The notes beneath the pieces are model-generated. The model was not told the DNA's origin. It saw only the letters and a program-made list of their open reading frames with translations, and searched no databases. From positions 13,258 to 77,257 of the forward strand of contig JANRIG010000014.1 in NCBI GenBank assembly GCA_033765235.1: DNA of 64,000 nt. Direction: 5' to 3'. Shown here in pieces: positions 44,254 to 53,457 of this stretch. The stretch comes from JANRIG01 sp033765235. GTDB taxonomy: Bacteria; Bacteroidota; Bacteroidia; Cytophagales; UBA9547. The first letter of the stretch is position 1. Every line of letters begins with the position of its first letter. A program made the position numbers and the translations under genes.

Positions 44254-46224
44254 ATGAATTACCAAAAGAAGAACTATACAGCCCCTGAGCTGCTCCGCTT
44301 GTATGAGTTGATGCTTGCCACAAGACTTTTTGATGAAAAAATGTGCTTGGGAGTGAAGCAGGGCTTAGTATCAAAATGGTTTTCGAGCATTGGTCAAGAG
44401 GCTATTTCTGTTGGCAGCATTCTTGCACTTGGCTCACAAGATTGGGCACTTCCCGCGCACCGCAACTTAGGGGTATATTTGGGTAGAGGCATCACTTATG
44501 CAGAGTTGCTGCATCAGCTCAAGGGTACTCTGCAGAGCATCACCCAAGGGCGCGACAGGTCATTCCATTTTGGGTCTGTAAAGCATCATATTTATGGCAT
44601 GATATCGCATATGGCAGCACACTTGCCTGTAGCTGCAGGCATAGCCTTAGGCAACTCACTGGACAATCAAGGGAATGTAACCATAGTATATACAGGCGAG
44701 GGCTCTACAAGTGAAGGAGACTTTCATGAAGCACTTAATCTGGCTGCCGTGTGGCAGCTGCCCATCATATTTATGGTAGAAAATAATGCTTATGCACTTT
44801 CTACGCCTTCTGCAGAGCAATACCATTGCCATGCCATCATAGACAAAGCACCCGGCTACGGTATAGATGGGTTGCAAATAGACGGTAATAATGTGCTGGA
44901 GGTGTACGATGCTGTCAAAGAAATAAGTGCCATTATCAGAGATAGACCTCATCCTGTACTCATAGAGTGCATCACCTTTAGGATGAGAGGGCACGAGGAA
45001 ACATCGGGCACAGCCTATGTGCCTGAAATATTATTTGACCAATGGGCTGAAAAAGACCCGCTTAACAATTTTGAAAACTACCTTTTGGCAGAAAAAATTA
45101 TTACACCACAAGAGATTGACAAAATGGCTCAAAACATTAAGTCTGATATTGAGAAAGCAATACATAGCATTACTGATATGGAAGGTGAGGTGTTAGGTGC
45201 AGATAAAGTACTTGTGTACAAACCCCATACCTCGCGTGCTGCCATAGAGGCAAAAGGAAACAAACAGGAAAAAAAATTCATTGAAGCCATATCCGAAACA
45301 TTGGCATACAACTTAGAAAAATACCCTAACCTCATACTTATGGGGCAAGACATTGCAGACTATGGAGGCGTCTTCAAAGTCACCAATGGTTTTGTACAAA
45401 AGTATGGTAAAGAGCGCGTGCGCAATACACCCCTATGCGAGTCTGCAGTGTTGGGTAGTGCCATTGGTATCACCATAGCAGGTTATAAATCTGTAATTGA
45501 GATGCAGTATGCAGATTTTGTAAGTTGTGGGTTTAACCAAATTGTGAACCACATTGCCAAGCTATACTATCGCTGGGGGCAGCATGTAGATGTGGTGATA
45601 CGTATGCCTGCCGGTGCAGGACTGGGTGCAGGTCCATTTCACTCTCAAAGTACCGAAAGCTGGTTTTTTCATGTACCCGGGCTCAAAATGGTGTATCCAT
45701 CCACCGCATACGATGCCAAAGGATTACTTAATGCAGCCATAGATGACCCCAACCCTGTGCTGTATTATGAGCACAAAGGGCTATATAGAACTCAGAAATC
45801 TGATGTACCTTCGGCCCACTACAGCATACCTATTGGCAAGGCAAATATGATAAAAAGCGGAGAAGCCTGCCTCATAGTAACTTACGGTATGGGTGTGCAC
45901 TGGGCACAACAAGCTGTAGCACAGCTAAATATAGATATATCTATCATAGACTTGCGCTCATTGATGCCATGGGACAAAGATATGGTGCTGCAAGAGGTGA
46001 AGCGCATAGGCAAAGTACTATTGCTCACCGAAGACACCCATACAGGTAGCTTGATGGCAGAGATAGCAGCCACCATATCAGAGCAATGTTTTGAATATCT
46101 TGATGCGCCCATAGCCAGAGTGAGCAGTCTTGATACGCCTGTGCCGTTTAACAGTACATTGGAAAACCAATTTTTGGGAAAAGAAAGATTGATACAAAAA
46201 CTTAGGGAATTGTGCGAATATTAA
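44254..46224 (+). CDS. Fused 2-oxoacid dehydrogenase E1 alpha/beta subunit
   Basis: 656 residues joining both E1 subunits in one chain, a common form in Bacteroidota. It decarboxylates a 2-oxoacid (branched-chain 2-oxoacid or pyruvate) with thiamine diphosphate and passes the acyl group to lipoyl-E2. The alpha half (about 1-310) contains the TPP motif from Gly148 ('GEGSTSEGDFHEALNLAA') to Asn178 ('VENN'). The beta half (about 335-656) has 'NLILMGQDIADYGGVFKVT', 'RVRNTPLCESAVLGSAIG' and 'VVIRMPAGAGLGAGPFHSQSTE' (partly quoted). No E2 or E3 gene is adjacent. The last 4 bases overlap the convergent asparagine synthase stop. Branched-chain versus pyruvate specificity is not decided. Confidence 0.9.
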   Translation: MNYQKKNYTAPELLRLYELMLATRLFDEKMCLGVKQGLVSKWFSSIGQEAISVGSILALGSQDWALPAHRNLGVYLGRGITYAELLHQLKGTLQSITQGRDRSFHFGSVKHHIYGMISHMAAHLPVAAGIALGNSLDNQGNVTIVYTGEGSTSEGDFHEALNLAAVWQLPIIFMVENNAYALSTPSAEQYHCHAIIDKAPGYGIDGLQIDGNNVLEVYDAVKEISAIIRDRPHPVLIECITFRMRGHEETSGTAYVPEILFDQWAEKDPLNNFENYLLAEKIITPQEIDKMAQNIKSDIEKAIHSITDMEGEVLGADKVLVYKPHTSRAAIEAKGNKQEKKFIEAISETLAYNLEKYPNLILMGQDIADYGGVFKVTNGFVQKYGKERVRNTPLCESAVLGSAIGITIAGYKSVIEMQYADFVSCGFNQIVNHIAKLYYRWGQHVDVVIRMPAGAGLGAGPFHSQSTESWFFHVPGLKMVYPSTAYDAKGLLNAAIDDPNPVLYYEHKGLYRTQKSDVPSAHYSIPIGKANMIKSGEACLIVTYGMGVHWAQQAVAQLNIDISIIDLRSLMPWDKDMVLQEVKRIGKVLLLTEDTHTGSLMAEIAATISEQCFEYLDAPIARVSSLDTPVPFNSTLENQFLGKERLIQKLRELCEY

Positions 46225-48146
46225 GTATTAATATTCATAACCTTGAGCCACACAGCCAAGTTCACCACTCTCCATAGCGGGTTGCTATTTTTATGTGCCT
46301 CTTCAAATATGGCATCCCAATTTTTTATAAGTGACTTATAATCAATATATTCTGACAATGACTCGTTAATATAAGGTTTCAAAATCGGTCTCATCTCTTG
46401 CAGCCAAGCGGTTTGATTGCTTACAAAACCTACTTTGTCTTTTCTTGCATATATAGAATGAGGCAAATACGGTTTCATTGCTTCTCGCAAGCAATATTTT
46501 GACACACCGTCTCGTATCTTGAAGTCCCATGGTATATTGAGCGCGTATTCAAATAGTGGCAGGTCGTCTGCAAAGGGCATACGAGACTCTACCCCATGTG
46601 CCATGGCATTGCGGTCGGCACAGCGATACATGGTTTTCAATGTATTTCCAAAATAGTCAAATATAAGTTTTTCGGCTGGATTATTATAAATTTCTTGCAA
46701 AAATTGGTTGTTGTTTTGTGTTGTATTTATGAAGTCTTGCTTTATAAACTGGTATATTTTATATCTTTTTTTTAATTGATTAATATAATTTATGTTTGAT
46801 GAATATTTGTATACTATTTGCTTTATAATATTAAAAAAAATCAAATTTATTTTCACATTTTTTAACAAATTTTCATATTCATTATTATAGATTTTATATA
46901 GAAAATATATATAAAAATAATGATAATACCCTGCAAATAACTCATCAGCACCTTGCCCTTCGAGCACTACTTTTATACCTTTTGTACTTACAGATTTCAT
47001 CAGGCTGTAGTGCATATATGTGTTAAGATTCATGACCGGAATATCTAAATCATATACAAATTTTTCGAGATGGTGAGCTATATCTGTTGGCTTTACCTCA
47101 TCATATATCGGCGTACATTTTATTTGTGATGAGGCTATGTCAATCCATTTTTTTTCACTCAATGTGCTGTTGTTGAGCACACTGCTAAATGTATATAAAC
47201 CCGTGCTTGCATGCTTTGACATGATTGAGGCAATGGATGTACTATCTATGCCTCCACTCAGTGTACATGCCACGGGCACATCGGAGCGCATACGTATTTT
47301 TACGCTATCTTCAATTTTTTCGCGCAATATTTGAGTATCACAGTTTACAGATATTTGCTGAAAAGTGTAATATTTTTTTTGAATAATTTCATTTTTTTTA
47401 ATGTCAATATATAGATATTCTGATGAATTAATTTCTTTAATATTATAAAATATACATTGATTGTTTTTCTCAGTTTCTGCAAATATTAAATAGTTTAATA
47501 TTGCATTATTATTTATTTTTTTATCAAAATTTTGTATGGTAGTTATTGATTTTATTTCAGAACTGAAATAAATATATTGACTGTTATTATAAATATACAA
47601 AGGCTTCAGCCCTGTACGGTCGCGGGCTAGTAATGCGGTCTTTTTTACATGGTCATATATACAAAACGCCCACATGCCATTGAGTTTTTGCAGAATTTCT
47701 ATACCATAAGTCATATATCCCTTGAGCAGCACTTCGGTGTCTGATTGGGTATCAAAAGTGACACCCTGCTGTGTGAGTTGATGCCTTATTTCTACATAGT
47801 TATATATCTCTCCGTTGTAGGCTATCCAATATCTGCCATCGGGGGTGCACATAGGCTGGTGACCTGCTGCAGAAGTATCTATTATGCTCAATCTTCTGTG
47901 TGCCAATGCATAATAATATTCATTTTGTGCATTTTTGATATGCATTTGTGGGGCATAGGCATATTTGCTTTCCCATACTGTTGGGGGAGTAGTAGAGCCC
48001 CCGTAGCAGTGAAATACATCAGGTGCAAATAGTGTAAACCCCTCATCGTCAGCTCCTCTGTGGGCAATAGCATGGTGCATTGACTGAAGGTCTGCCAAAG
48101 ATATAGGCTTGCCATTTGTAGAAAATATACCAGATATACCACACAT
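46221..48146 (-). CDS. asnB: Glutamine-hydrolysing asparagine synthase AsnB
   Basis: 641 residues. Met1 is followed by catalytic Cys2 ('MCGISGIFS'), the Ntn glutaminase nucleophile. The glutaminase domain (about 1-230) includes 'AYNGEIYNY' and 'RDRTGLKPLYI'. The synthetase domain has the PP-loop 'SGGIDSTS' at 297-304 and 'GQGADELFAGY' near 395. Residues about 405-490 are rich in Ile, Lys, Asn and Tyr and locally very AT-rich. The C-terminal 'AHGVESRMPFADDLPLFEYALNIP' and 'KDKVGFVSN' are standard. This subgroup often lies in surface-polysaccharide loci, and rfbB is 450 bases away, so a role in sugar amidation is possible besides asparagine synthesis. Confidence 0.93.
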   Translation of the reverse strand: MCGISGIFSTNGKPISLADLQSMHHAIAHRGADDEGFTLFAPDVFHCYGGSTTPPTVWESKYAYAPQMHIKNAQNEYYYALAHRRLSIIDTSAAGHQPMCTPDGRYWIAYNGEIYNYVEIRHQLTQQGVTFDTQSDTEVLLKGYMTYGIEILQKLNGMWAFCIYDHVKKTALLARDRTGLKPLYIYNNSQYIYFSSEIKSITTIQNFDKKINNNAILNYLIFAETEKNNQCIFYNIKEINSSEYLYIDIKKNEIIQKKYYTFQQISVNCDTQILREKIEDSVKIRMRSDVPVACTLSGGIDSTSIASIMSKHASTGLYTFSSVLNNSTLSEKKWIDIASSQIKCTPIYDEVKPTDIAHHLEKFVYDLDIPVMNLNTYMHYSLMKSVSTKGIKVVLEGQGADELFAGYYHYFYIYFLYKIYNNEYENLLKNVKINLIFFNIIKQIVYKYSSNINYINQLKKRYKIYQFIKQDFINTTQNNNQFLQEIYNNPAEKLIFDYFGNTLKTMYRCADRNAMAHGVESRMPFADDLPLFEYALNIPWDFKIRDGVSKYCLREAMKPYLPHSIYARKDKVGFVSNQTAWLQEMRPILKPYINESLSEYIDYKSLIKNWDAIFEEAHKNSNPLWRVVNLAVWLKVMNINT

Positions 48147-48276
48147 ACTTTTGCAATATTAATGATAACGGTGCAGTAACACTAACCTACATAAATATAA
48201 TAGGCCTTGCTTCAAGATATTTTCTTAGTTTCGCAAACAGTTATTAGTAATTAATAATAGGTGCAAATGCAGCAAA

Positions 48277-48513
48277 ATGAGATTTTATTTCATAGATATT
48301 GTGAGGAATATTTGTGTCATAGCGGTAGCACTTTTTCACTTCAATGTATTCATAAGGTTTGAGCCGGGCTGCTATTGCCACACTACCTCCTTCGAACACA
48401 GGTGTAAAGATATTTTCATACTAAATGGGTACTACAGTATTACTCGTTTGTCTGTAATGTTGTATTTGACTGCCTCATTCATAGTTTTATTAAGAAATAT
48501 TTTATTGAAATAG
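48277..48513 (+). pseudogene. Possible remnant of an acyltransferase-3 family membrane protein
   Basis: A 78-codon frame whose first part, 'FYFIDIVRNICVIAVALFHFNVFI', resembles the first transmembrane helix of acyltransferase-3 (OafA-like) proteins, which usually read 'IDxLRxxAIxxVxLFHF'. The next part contains 'LNGYYSITRLSVMLYLTASFIVLLR'. Family members are 330 residues or more, so this would be a heavily deleted copy. Position between asnB and rfbB fits a decayed polysaccharide-acylation gene. It could also be a chance hydrophobic frame in AT-rich DNA. Confidence 0.3.
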
Positions 48514-48568
48514 AAAAAATATGTAGAGTGAATATGAAAAAATACAATCTTATGAAATGAAAATCATT

Positions 48569-48576
48569 TAGTTTTG
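48569..48576 (+). promoter_or_regulatory. Candidate -7 element for rfbB
   Basis: TAGTTTTG, 19 bases before the ATG at 48596. No convincing TTG element was found at the right distance upstream. Confidence 0.3.
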
Positions 48577-48595
48577 AAAGATTTTTGAATAAATA

Positions 48596-49651
48596 ATGAA
48601 AAATATACTTATCACCGGCGGTGCCGGATTCATAGGCTCACATGTAGTGCGCCTGTTTGTAAATAAATATCCTGACTACCATATATACAACCTTGACAGC
48701 CTTACCTATGCGGGCAATCTTGAAAACAATATGGACATAGAGCACTTGCCCAATTACACATTTATAAAAGGTGATATTACAGACAAGCAATTTATTAACT
48801 CACTGTTTCACAAATACCAAATAGAGGGTGTGCTGCACCTTGCAGCAGAGTCGCATGTGGATAGATCTATCGAAAACCCCATGCAGTTTGTAGAAACCAA
48901 TGTGATAGGCACCGTGATATTGCTCAATGCTGCGCTAATGTACTGGAAAGACAATATGGATGGAAAAAGATTTTATCATATCTCTACCGATGAGGTATTT
49001 GGCTCGCTTCACAATCCTAAAGATTTTTTCACCGAAGCCACCCCATACGACCCTCAATCGCCTTATTCTGCCTCCAAGGCTGCTTCCGATCATTTTGTGA
49101 GAGCATATCACAACACATATGGCTTGCCTATAGTACTATCCAACTGCTCCAACAACTATGGACCTAATCACTTTCCGGAGAAACTTATCCCGCTTATGAT
49201 TAATAATATCAAAAACAATAAACCATTGCCTGTGTATGGCAAAGGCGAAAATGTGAGAGACTGGCTATATGTAGAAGACCATGCCCGAGCCATAGACCTA
49301 ATATTTCATAAAGGTAAAATAGGAGACAGCTACAACGTAGGAGGATTTAACGAATGGAAAAATATTGATATTGTACATCTGCTTTGTGGCATTATGGATA
49401 AAAAACTTAATAGACTTGCCGGCACCAGTGCACAACTTATCACATTTGTAAAAGACAGGCCGGGTCATGACCTGAGATATGCCATAGATGCTACCAAAAT
49501 CATGAAAGAGCTCGGCTGGAAACCGTCATTGCAATTTGAAGAAGGCCTTGAAAAAACGGTAGATTGGTATTTGCAAAACACCGCTTGGCTACTACATGTG
49601 ACCTCCGGCAGCTATGCCAATTATTACAAACAAAACTATGAAAACAGATAA
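48596..49651 (+). CDS. rfbB: dTDP-glucose 4,6-dehydratase
   Basis: 351 residues, an extended short-chain dehydrogenase fold. It turns dTDP-glucose into dTDP-4-keto-6-deoxyglucose on the way to rhamnose and other deoxysugars. The NAD motif is 'GGAGFIGSH' (Gly8, Gly11, Gly14). Active-site residues are Thr131-Asp132-Glu133 in 'STDEVFG', and Tyr157 with Lys161 in 'YSASKAASDHF'. 'NCSNNYGPNHFPEKLIPL' and 'RPGHDLRYAID' are family-specific. rfbA, rfbC and rfbD are not in the window. The downstream secreted-protein gene starts 31 bases later on the same strand. Confidence 0.96.
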   Translation: MKNILITGGAGFIGSHVVRLFVNKYPDYHIYNLDSLTYAGNLENNMDIEHLPNYTFIKGDITDKQFINSLFHKYQIEGVLHLAAESHVDRSIENPMQFVETNVIGTVILLNAALMYWKDNMDGKRFYHISTDEVFGSLHNPKDFFTEATPYDPQSPYSASKAASDHFVRAYHNTYGLPIVLSNCSNNYGPNHFPEKLIPLMINNIKNNKPLPVYGKGENVRDWLYVEDHARAIDLIFHKGKIGDSYNVGGFNEWKNIDIVHLLCGIMDKKLNRLAGTSAQLITFVKDRPGHDLRYAIDATKIMKELGWKPSLQFEEGLEKTVDWYLQNTAWLLHVTSGSYANYYKQNYENR

Positions 49652-49682
49652 AATTATTAACCAAATAACTATATAATATAAC

Positions 49683-51359
49683 ATGCTTAACATAAAGCTA
49701 TTATTAGCCACTTTATTCTTCATTTGTTTACTACTTGCCTCACATGCCCAAACCTGCATACGCTATGATAAAACTCGCGATGGATTCATCGTATTTCACC
49801 CCATAGCTACTGATGCCAATGGCAAAATATTGCCTTGGAATAATAGCGACCTCGCAGTTGCATATGACCAAATACTATCACTCACCTGGGCATTTTGGGA
49901 TACTATGAAGCGCGATATCAACGGCTTGCCTTACTATATGAACCATCAAGTGTGGTGGCAATACGGCACAGACCCGCGAGGTATGGGAGGCGACCAACTG
50001 GCTATGGCATTGTCATCATTTCAGCTCTATTATGCATACACTGGCAATGAAAAAATAAAAGAAAACATGAAATTTATAGCAGAATACTATCTCATAAACG
50101 GACTTTCGCCCGCACAAGCAGCATGGCCATACATCCCTTATCCTTATAATAGCTTTGTGTACGGAGGCAAATTTGATGGTGATATGGTAGCAGGCAAATA
50201 TTTTACACAACCCGACAAGGCAGGCTCATTTGGATATGAACTGCTGAAATTATACAAAATGTGCAAACAACGCTGGTATAGCCATGCACATGAAGACTTA
50301 TATTTGCAATATGCCATACAAATAGCCAATACACTGGCACAAAAAACTACACCCGGCAATGCTGATAATTCACCATTGCCATTCAAAGTAAATGCACTCA
50401 CAGGCGAAGTGGGCATGCTCAAAAGCAACGATGGCAAAGGCAATGCAGATATGAAATCGAGCTATACCACCAACTGGGCAGGCACACTCTGCCTACTCGA
50501 AGACTTGGTAAAACTCAAAAAAGGAGATACAGTACTATACAAAAAAGCCCATGCGCAAATCATAACTTGGGTGCAATCTTATCCAATAAAAACCAATAAA
50601 TGGGGTCCTTTTTTTGAAGACGTACCCGGATGGAGCGATACACAAATCAATGCTGTCACCATGGCGCAATATATAATGATGCACCCACAACTGTTTCCCA
50701 ATTGGAAAAATGATATAAAATCTATTTTCAGCTGGGTATATGAAAAGTTGGGTAATAAAGACTGGGACAAATATGGAGTATTGGCTATCAATGAGCAAAC
50801 AGCCTATCAAACCCCGGGCAACAGCCACACCTCCAGACAAGGTTGTGCAGAGTTGCAATATGCATCACTCGCCGGAGATACCACACTCATACAAGGTGCA
50901 ATACGCAAGCTCAACTGGGCTACCTACATGGTAGATAATGATGGCAAAAACTGCTATATGAATGATGAAGTGTGGCTTACAGATGGCTATGGCGACTATA
51001 TGAGGCACTACCTGCGAGCTATGGCTGCATTACCCTCACTTTGCCCGCCCCAAAACCATATTATCCACACCACAGATATCATTTGCCAAGTAGATTATGC
51101 CCCTGATTTTAACAAACGTATGGCCAAATATGTGACAGATGAAGAAACTAAAACAGCTCTCATATATTACAAAACCTTTGAAAACGCCAGCACCGAAACC
51201 ATACGTATGACTAAAAAGCCCTCAAAAGTAACCCTTGACTGGAAACCAATAAGTGAAGACAATGCCTTGAAAACCAACACATGGAAATGGACACCCATGA
51301 AACAAGGAGGCTTGTTCAAAATCAATAAAAATGGGTATGAGGTCAAAATATTTGATTAG
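49683..51359 (+). CDS. Secreted protein of unknown function, alpha/alpha-barrel-like
   Basis: 558 residues with a signal peptide ending 'LLASHAQ'. Many helices rich in Trp, Tyr and Met, such as 'YDQILSLTWAFWDTMKRDI', 'YYMNHQVWWQYGTDPRGMGGDQLAMALSSF' (in part) and 'GYELLKLYKMC', give the look of an (alpha/alpha)6 barrel of the six-hairpin glycosidase or polysaccharide lyase kind. I do not recognise a specific family. The last 100 or so residues look like a beta domain ('TIRMTKKPSKVTLDWKPI', 'GLFKINKNGYEVKIFD'), not a clear T9SS sorting domain. Position after rfbB suggests action on a polysaccharide. That is inference. Confidence 0.7.
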   Translation: MLNIKLLLATLFFICLLLASHAQTCIRYDKTRDGFIVFHPIATDANGKILPWNNSDLAVAYDQILSLTWAFWDTMKRDINGLPYYMNHQVWWQYGTDPRGMGGDQLAMALSSFQLYYAYTGNEKIKENMKFIAEYYLINGLSPAQAAWPYIPYPYNSFVYGGKFDGDMVAGKYFTQPDKAGSFGYELLKLYKMCKQRWYSHAHEDLYLQYAIQIANTLAQKTTPGNADNSPLPFKVNALTGEVGMLKSNDGKGNADMKSSYTTNWAGTLCLLEDLVKLKKGDTVLYKKAHAQIITWVQSYPIKTNKWGPFFEDVPGWSDTQINAVTMAQYIMMHPQLFPNWKNDIKSIFSWVYEKLGNKDWDKYGVLAINEQTAYQTPGNSHTSRQGCAELQYASLAGDTTLIQGAIRKLNWATYMVDNDGKNCYMNDEVWLTDGYGDYMRHYLRAMAALPSLCPPQNHIIHTTDIICQVDYAPDFNKRMAKYVTDEETKTALIYYKTFENASTETIRMTKKPSKVTLDWKPISEDNALKTNTWKWTPMKQGGLFKINKNGYEVKIFD

Positions 51360-51564
51360 CACCACAGGTTTTTTGCCTTTTACATTGCCAACCTCCTATG
51401 TACCCAACTCAAGTTACGTATCCACATCCAACTAATAATCATTGAAGATATAATATTTTAGATTTAAAATTGAAACCCACCATTTTACAATGGCATCAAA
51501 CAAAAAGTGACAAGAAGAAAATATCATTTCATGCTTGCATAGGATACATTATTTTTTTTGTTCA

Positions 51565-51572
51565 TATATTTG
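51565..51572 (+). promoter_or_regulatory. Candidate -7 element for bamD
   Basis: TATATTTG matches TAnnTTTG and lies inside the upstream extension of the bamD frame, 14 bases before the ATG at 51587. No TTG lies at the standard distance (the nearest is about 27 bases upstream), so confidence is low. Confidence 0.3.
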
Positions 51573-51586
51573 CAGCGTTATTAAGT

Positions 51587-52414
51587 ATGTACAAACAAAT
51601 CTTACCATTATTTATAGCCATCGTCTTGTTTGTTAGTTGCAGCAAATTTGCCAAAGTACAAAAAAGCGACAATGTAGACCTCAAATTCAAGGCAGCACAA
51701 AAATATTTTGAAAATAAAGACTACTACCATGCAGGGCAGCTCTACGAAGAACTTATTCCGCTGCTCAAAGGACAAAGTGAGGCCGAAAAATCACAATTTT
51801 TTTATGCATATTGCCAATATTATCAAGGCCAGCTCATATTAAGTGCCTATTATTTCAAAAAATTTTATGAAACATACCCGCGAAGCGAACTTGGCGAAGA
51901 AGCTTACTACATGCATTGCATATCACTGTATGAAGACTCTCCCGACTTTGAACTTGACCAGACCAATACCAAAAGTGCTCTAGATGCCATACAAGTATTT
52001 TTAGAAAAATTTCCCAATACCTCACATCTTACAGACTGCAACGATATGTCTGACAAGCTCACATTTAAGTTAGAGCTCAAGTCATTTCATCAAGCGAGGC
52101 TCTACTACCGCATGAGCGACTTCAAAGCAGGCATAATGTGCTTTGAAAATGTGATAAAAGATTACCCCTCTTCTAAGTTTGTAGAAGATTGCCACTATCT
52201 CAAGATACTTGCGCAATACAAACTTGCCCGCATAAGTATTGAAGAAAAGAAAAAAGAACGTTACAACACAGCTACTGAGTTTTATTATAATTTTATAGAT
52301 AAATACCCCAATAGCAGATATCTGCTATCTGCCCAAAAAACATTTGAAAAAATTCAAAAAGAACTCAAAGCACTCGAAAGTAACCAAAAGAAGTGGTACC
52401 AAATATTTGGGTAA
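51587..52414 (+). CDS. bamD: Outer-membrane assembly lipoprotein BamD
   Basis: 275 residues from the ATG at 51587. The same frame stays open upstream to 51470, but the lipoprotein signal 'MYKQILPLFIAIVLFVSC' with lipobox Cys18 begins here, so the 39 upstream codons are rejected. TPR-like repeats follow: 'AAQKYFENKDYYHAGQLYEELI', 'YAYCQYYQGQLILSAYYFKKFYETYP', 'AIQVFLEKFPNTSH', 'KAGIMCFENVIKDYPSS', 'YNFIDKYPNSRY'. These match the BamD/YfiO family, which with BamA inserts beta barrels. A TATATTTG element at 51565-51572 lies just upstream. It converges with the desaturase gene, 13 bases apart. Confidence 0.9.
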   Translation: MYKQILPLFIAIVLFVSCSKFAKVQKSDNVDLKFKAAQKYFENKDYYHAGQLYEELIPLLKGQSEAEKSQFFYAYCQYYQGQLILSAYYFKKFYETYPRSELGEEAYYMHCISLYEDSPDFELDQTNTKSALDAIQVFLEKFPNTSHLTDCNDMSDKLTFKLELKSFHQARLYYRMSDFKAGIMCFENVIKDYPSSKFVEDCHYLKILAQYKLARISIEEKKKERYNTATEFYYNFIDKYPNSRYLLSAQKTFEKIQKELKALESNQKKWYQIFG

Positions 52415-52427
52415 TATAGACCTGTCT

Positions 52428-53309
52428 TCAACCGATTTTATGCCCGGAAGCTATCCGCTCCAGCCTCATAGACCTGCTTTTGTACTTGGGCATAAATATA
52501 CTTATCACATAAGTACGAAAAATATAACCCCAAAAACTCTTTTCTATCAGTACAGGGTCTATATTGCTTTCTATTTCTTTATGATATTTGGGCAGTTCGC
52601 TCCAGTGTATGTTGGCTTTTTCGTGGTGCATGGTATGGTAGCCATTATTGAACAAAAATAAATTTACCCACATAAAGTTTCGAGAGTGATTCCACCTCGA
52701 CTCCTCATCGGCATGTACATGCTGCACATAGTTGAACACAAATACTGCAAAACCCGACACTTGCTGAGGAATAATTACATACAAAAGTGCCTTTTGCCAA
52801 TCTAATATTAAAAATGCGGCGTTCCACAATACCAATACTATGATTTGTGCCCAATACTCATAAAATGTCTTTCTATCGTTTTCTTTCAAATATTTCATAT
52901 ATGGTATTATACTTTTGGTCATTTGGTAAAAACCACTTACAGATGGGTATGAAAGCAATGACAATGCATGATTTTCTTCTGTATGTCTGTATGTGATGGA
53001 ACTATCGCCCTCCTTATTATTAAATCTGTGATGGTTGCGGTTGTGGGTAGGTATCCAAGTAAATATGGGTATGCCGTAAAACACAGTGAGCCACCAATCT
53101 GTGAGTACATTCAGAGGTTTGTTTGTCCATATATTAATATGGTTGTGATTGTGTGTCATCACAGACACTGCTACCGAGAAGTGTAGGTATATCACATATA
53201 TCCACCATGTAAAACCATATTGCCATTGGTATATAAATATACCTGTGGTAATGACGATATATAATAAGGTTTTGAGGTCTGCTTTGTATTTAAGCATATA
53301 GATTTTCAT
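52428..53309 (-). CDS. Membrane fatty-acid desaturase-like protein
   Basis: 293 residues with several hydrophobic helices. The di-iron histidine boxes are visible: His53/His55/His57 in 'MTHNHNHIN', His89/His93/His94 in 'HNRNHHRF', and His225/His228/His229 in 'YHTMHHEKANIHW', plus 'QHVHAD' at 197-199. This is the membrane desaturase/hydroxylase superfamily. A fatty acyl chain is the likely substrate, but hydroxylation of another lipid cannot be excluded. Met5 ('MLKYK', 53297) is an alternative start. A promoter at 53323-53353 fits either. Confidence 0.88.
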   Translation of the reverse strand: MKIYMLKYKADLKTLLYIVITTGIFIYQWQYGFTWWIYVIYLHFSVAVSVMTHNHNHINIWTNKPLNVLTDWWLTVFYGIPIFTWIPTHNRNHHRFNNKEGDSSITYRHTEENHALSLLSYPSVSGFYQMTKSIIPYMKYLKENDRKTFYEYWAQIIVLVLWNAAFLILDWQKALLYVIIPQQVSGFAVFVFNYVQHVHADEESRWNHSRNFMWVNLFLFNNGYHTMHHEKANIHWSELPKYHKEIESNIDPVLIEKSFWGYIFRTYVISIFMPKYKSRSMRLERIASGHKIG

Positions 53310-53322
53310 TTTTTCAGCATTG

Positions 53323-53353
53323 CAAAATTACAAAATATTTAACAATCCCTCAA
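53323..53353 (-). promoter_or_regulatory. Candidate promoter for the desaturase
   Basis: On the minus strand TTG (53351-53353) is followed after 20 bases by TAATTTTG (53323-53330). Spacing and both elements fit the Bacteroidota consensus. The start of transcription would fall around 53316, very close to the ATG at 53309. Confidence 0.5.
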
Positions 53354-53401
53354 TTTTATTTGTTATATCAACAATAAACCAAAAATTTAATATAAAAACT
53401 A

Positions 53402-53430
53402 TTGACATGTAAAAAGTTTCCGTAGTTTTG
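53402..53430 (+). promoter_or_regulatory. Promoter of the TonB receptor/DUF4249 operon
   Basis: TTG (53402-53404), an 18-base spacer, and TAGTTTTG (53423-53430): a near-ideal Bacteroidota promoter. It overlaps the codons upstream of 53458, which shows that the longer reading frame from 53428 is not translated in full. Confidence 0.65.
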
Positions 53431-53457
53431 CTTCCCAGTTATACTAAGCCTGATTAT

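Noticed and set aside
51470..51586. Longer BamD frame beginning at 51470
   Set aside because: The extension precedes a complete lipoprotein signal and has no ribosome-site or conserved sequence; a -7-like element lies inside it.
53428..53457. Longer TonB receptor start at a TTG codon at 53428
   Set aside because: The codons overlap the -7 element of a good promoter, and the signal peptide starts at the ATG at 53458.
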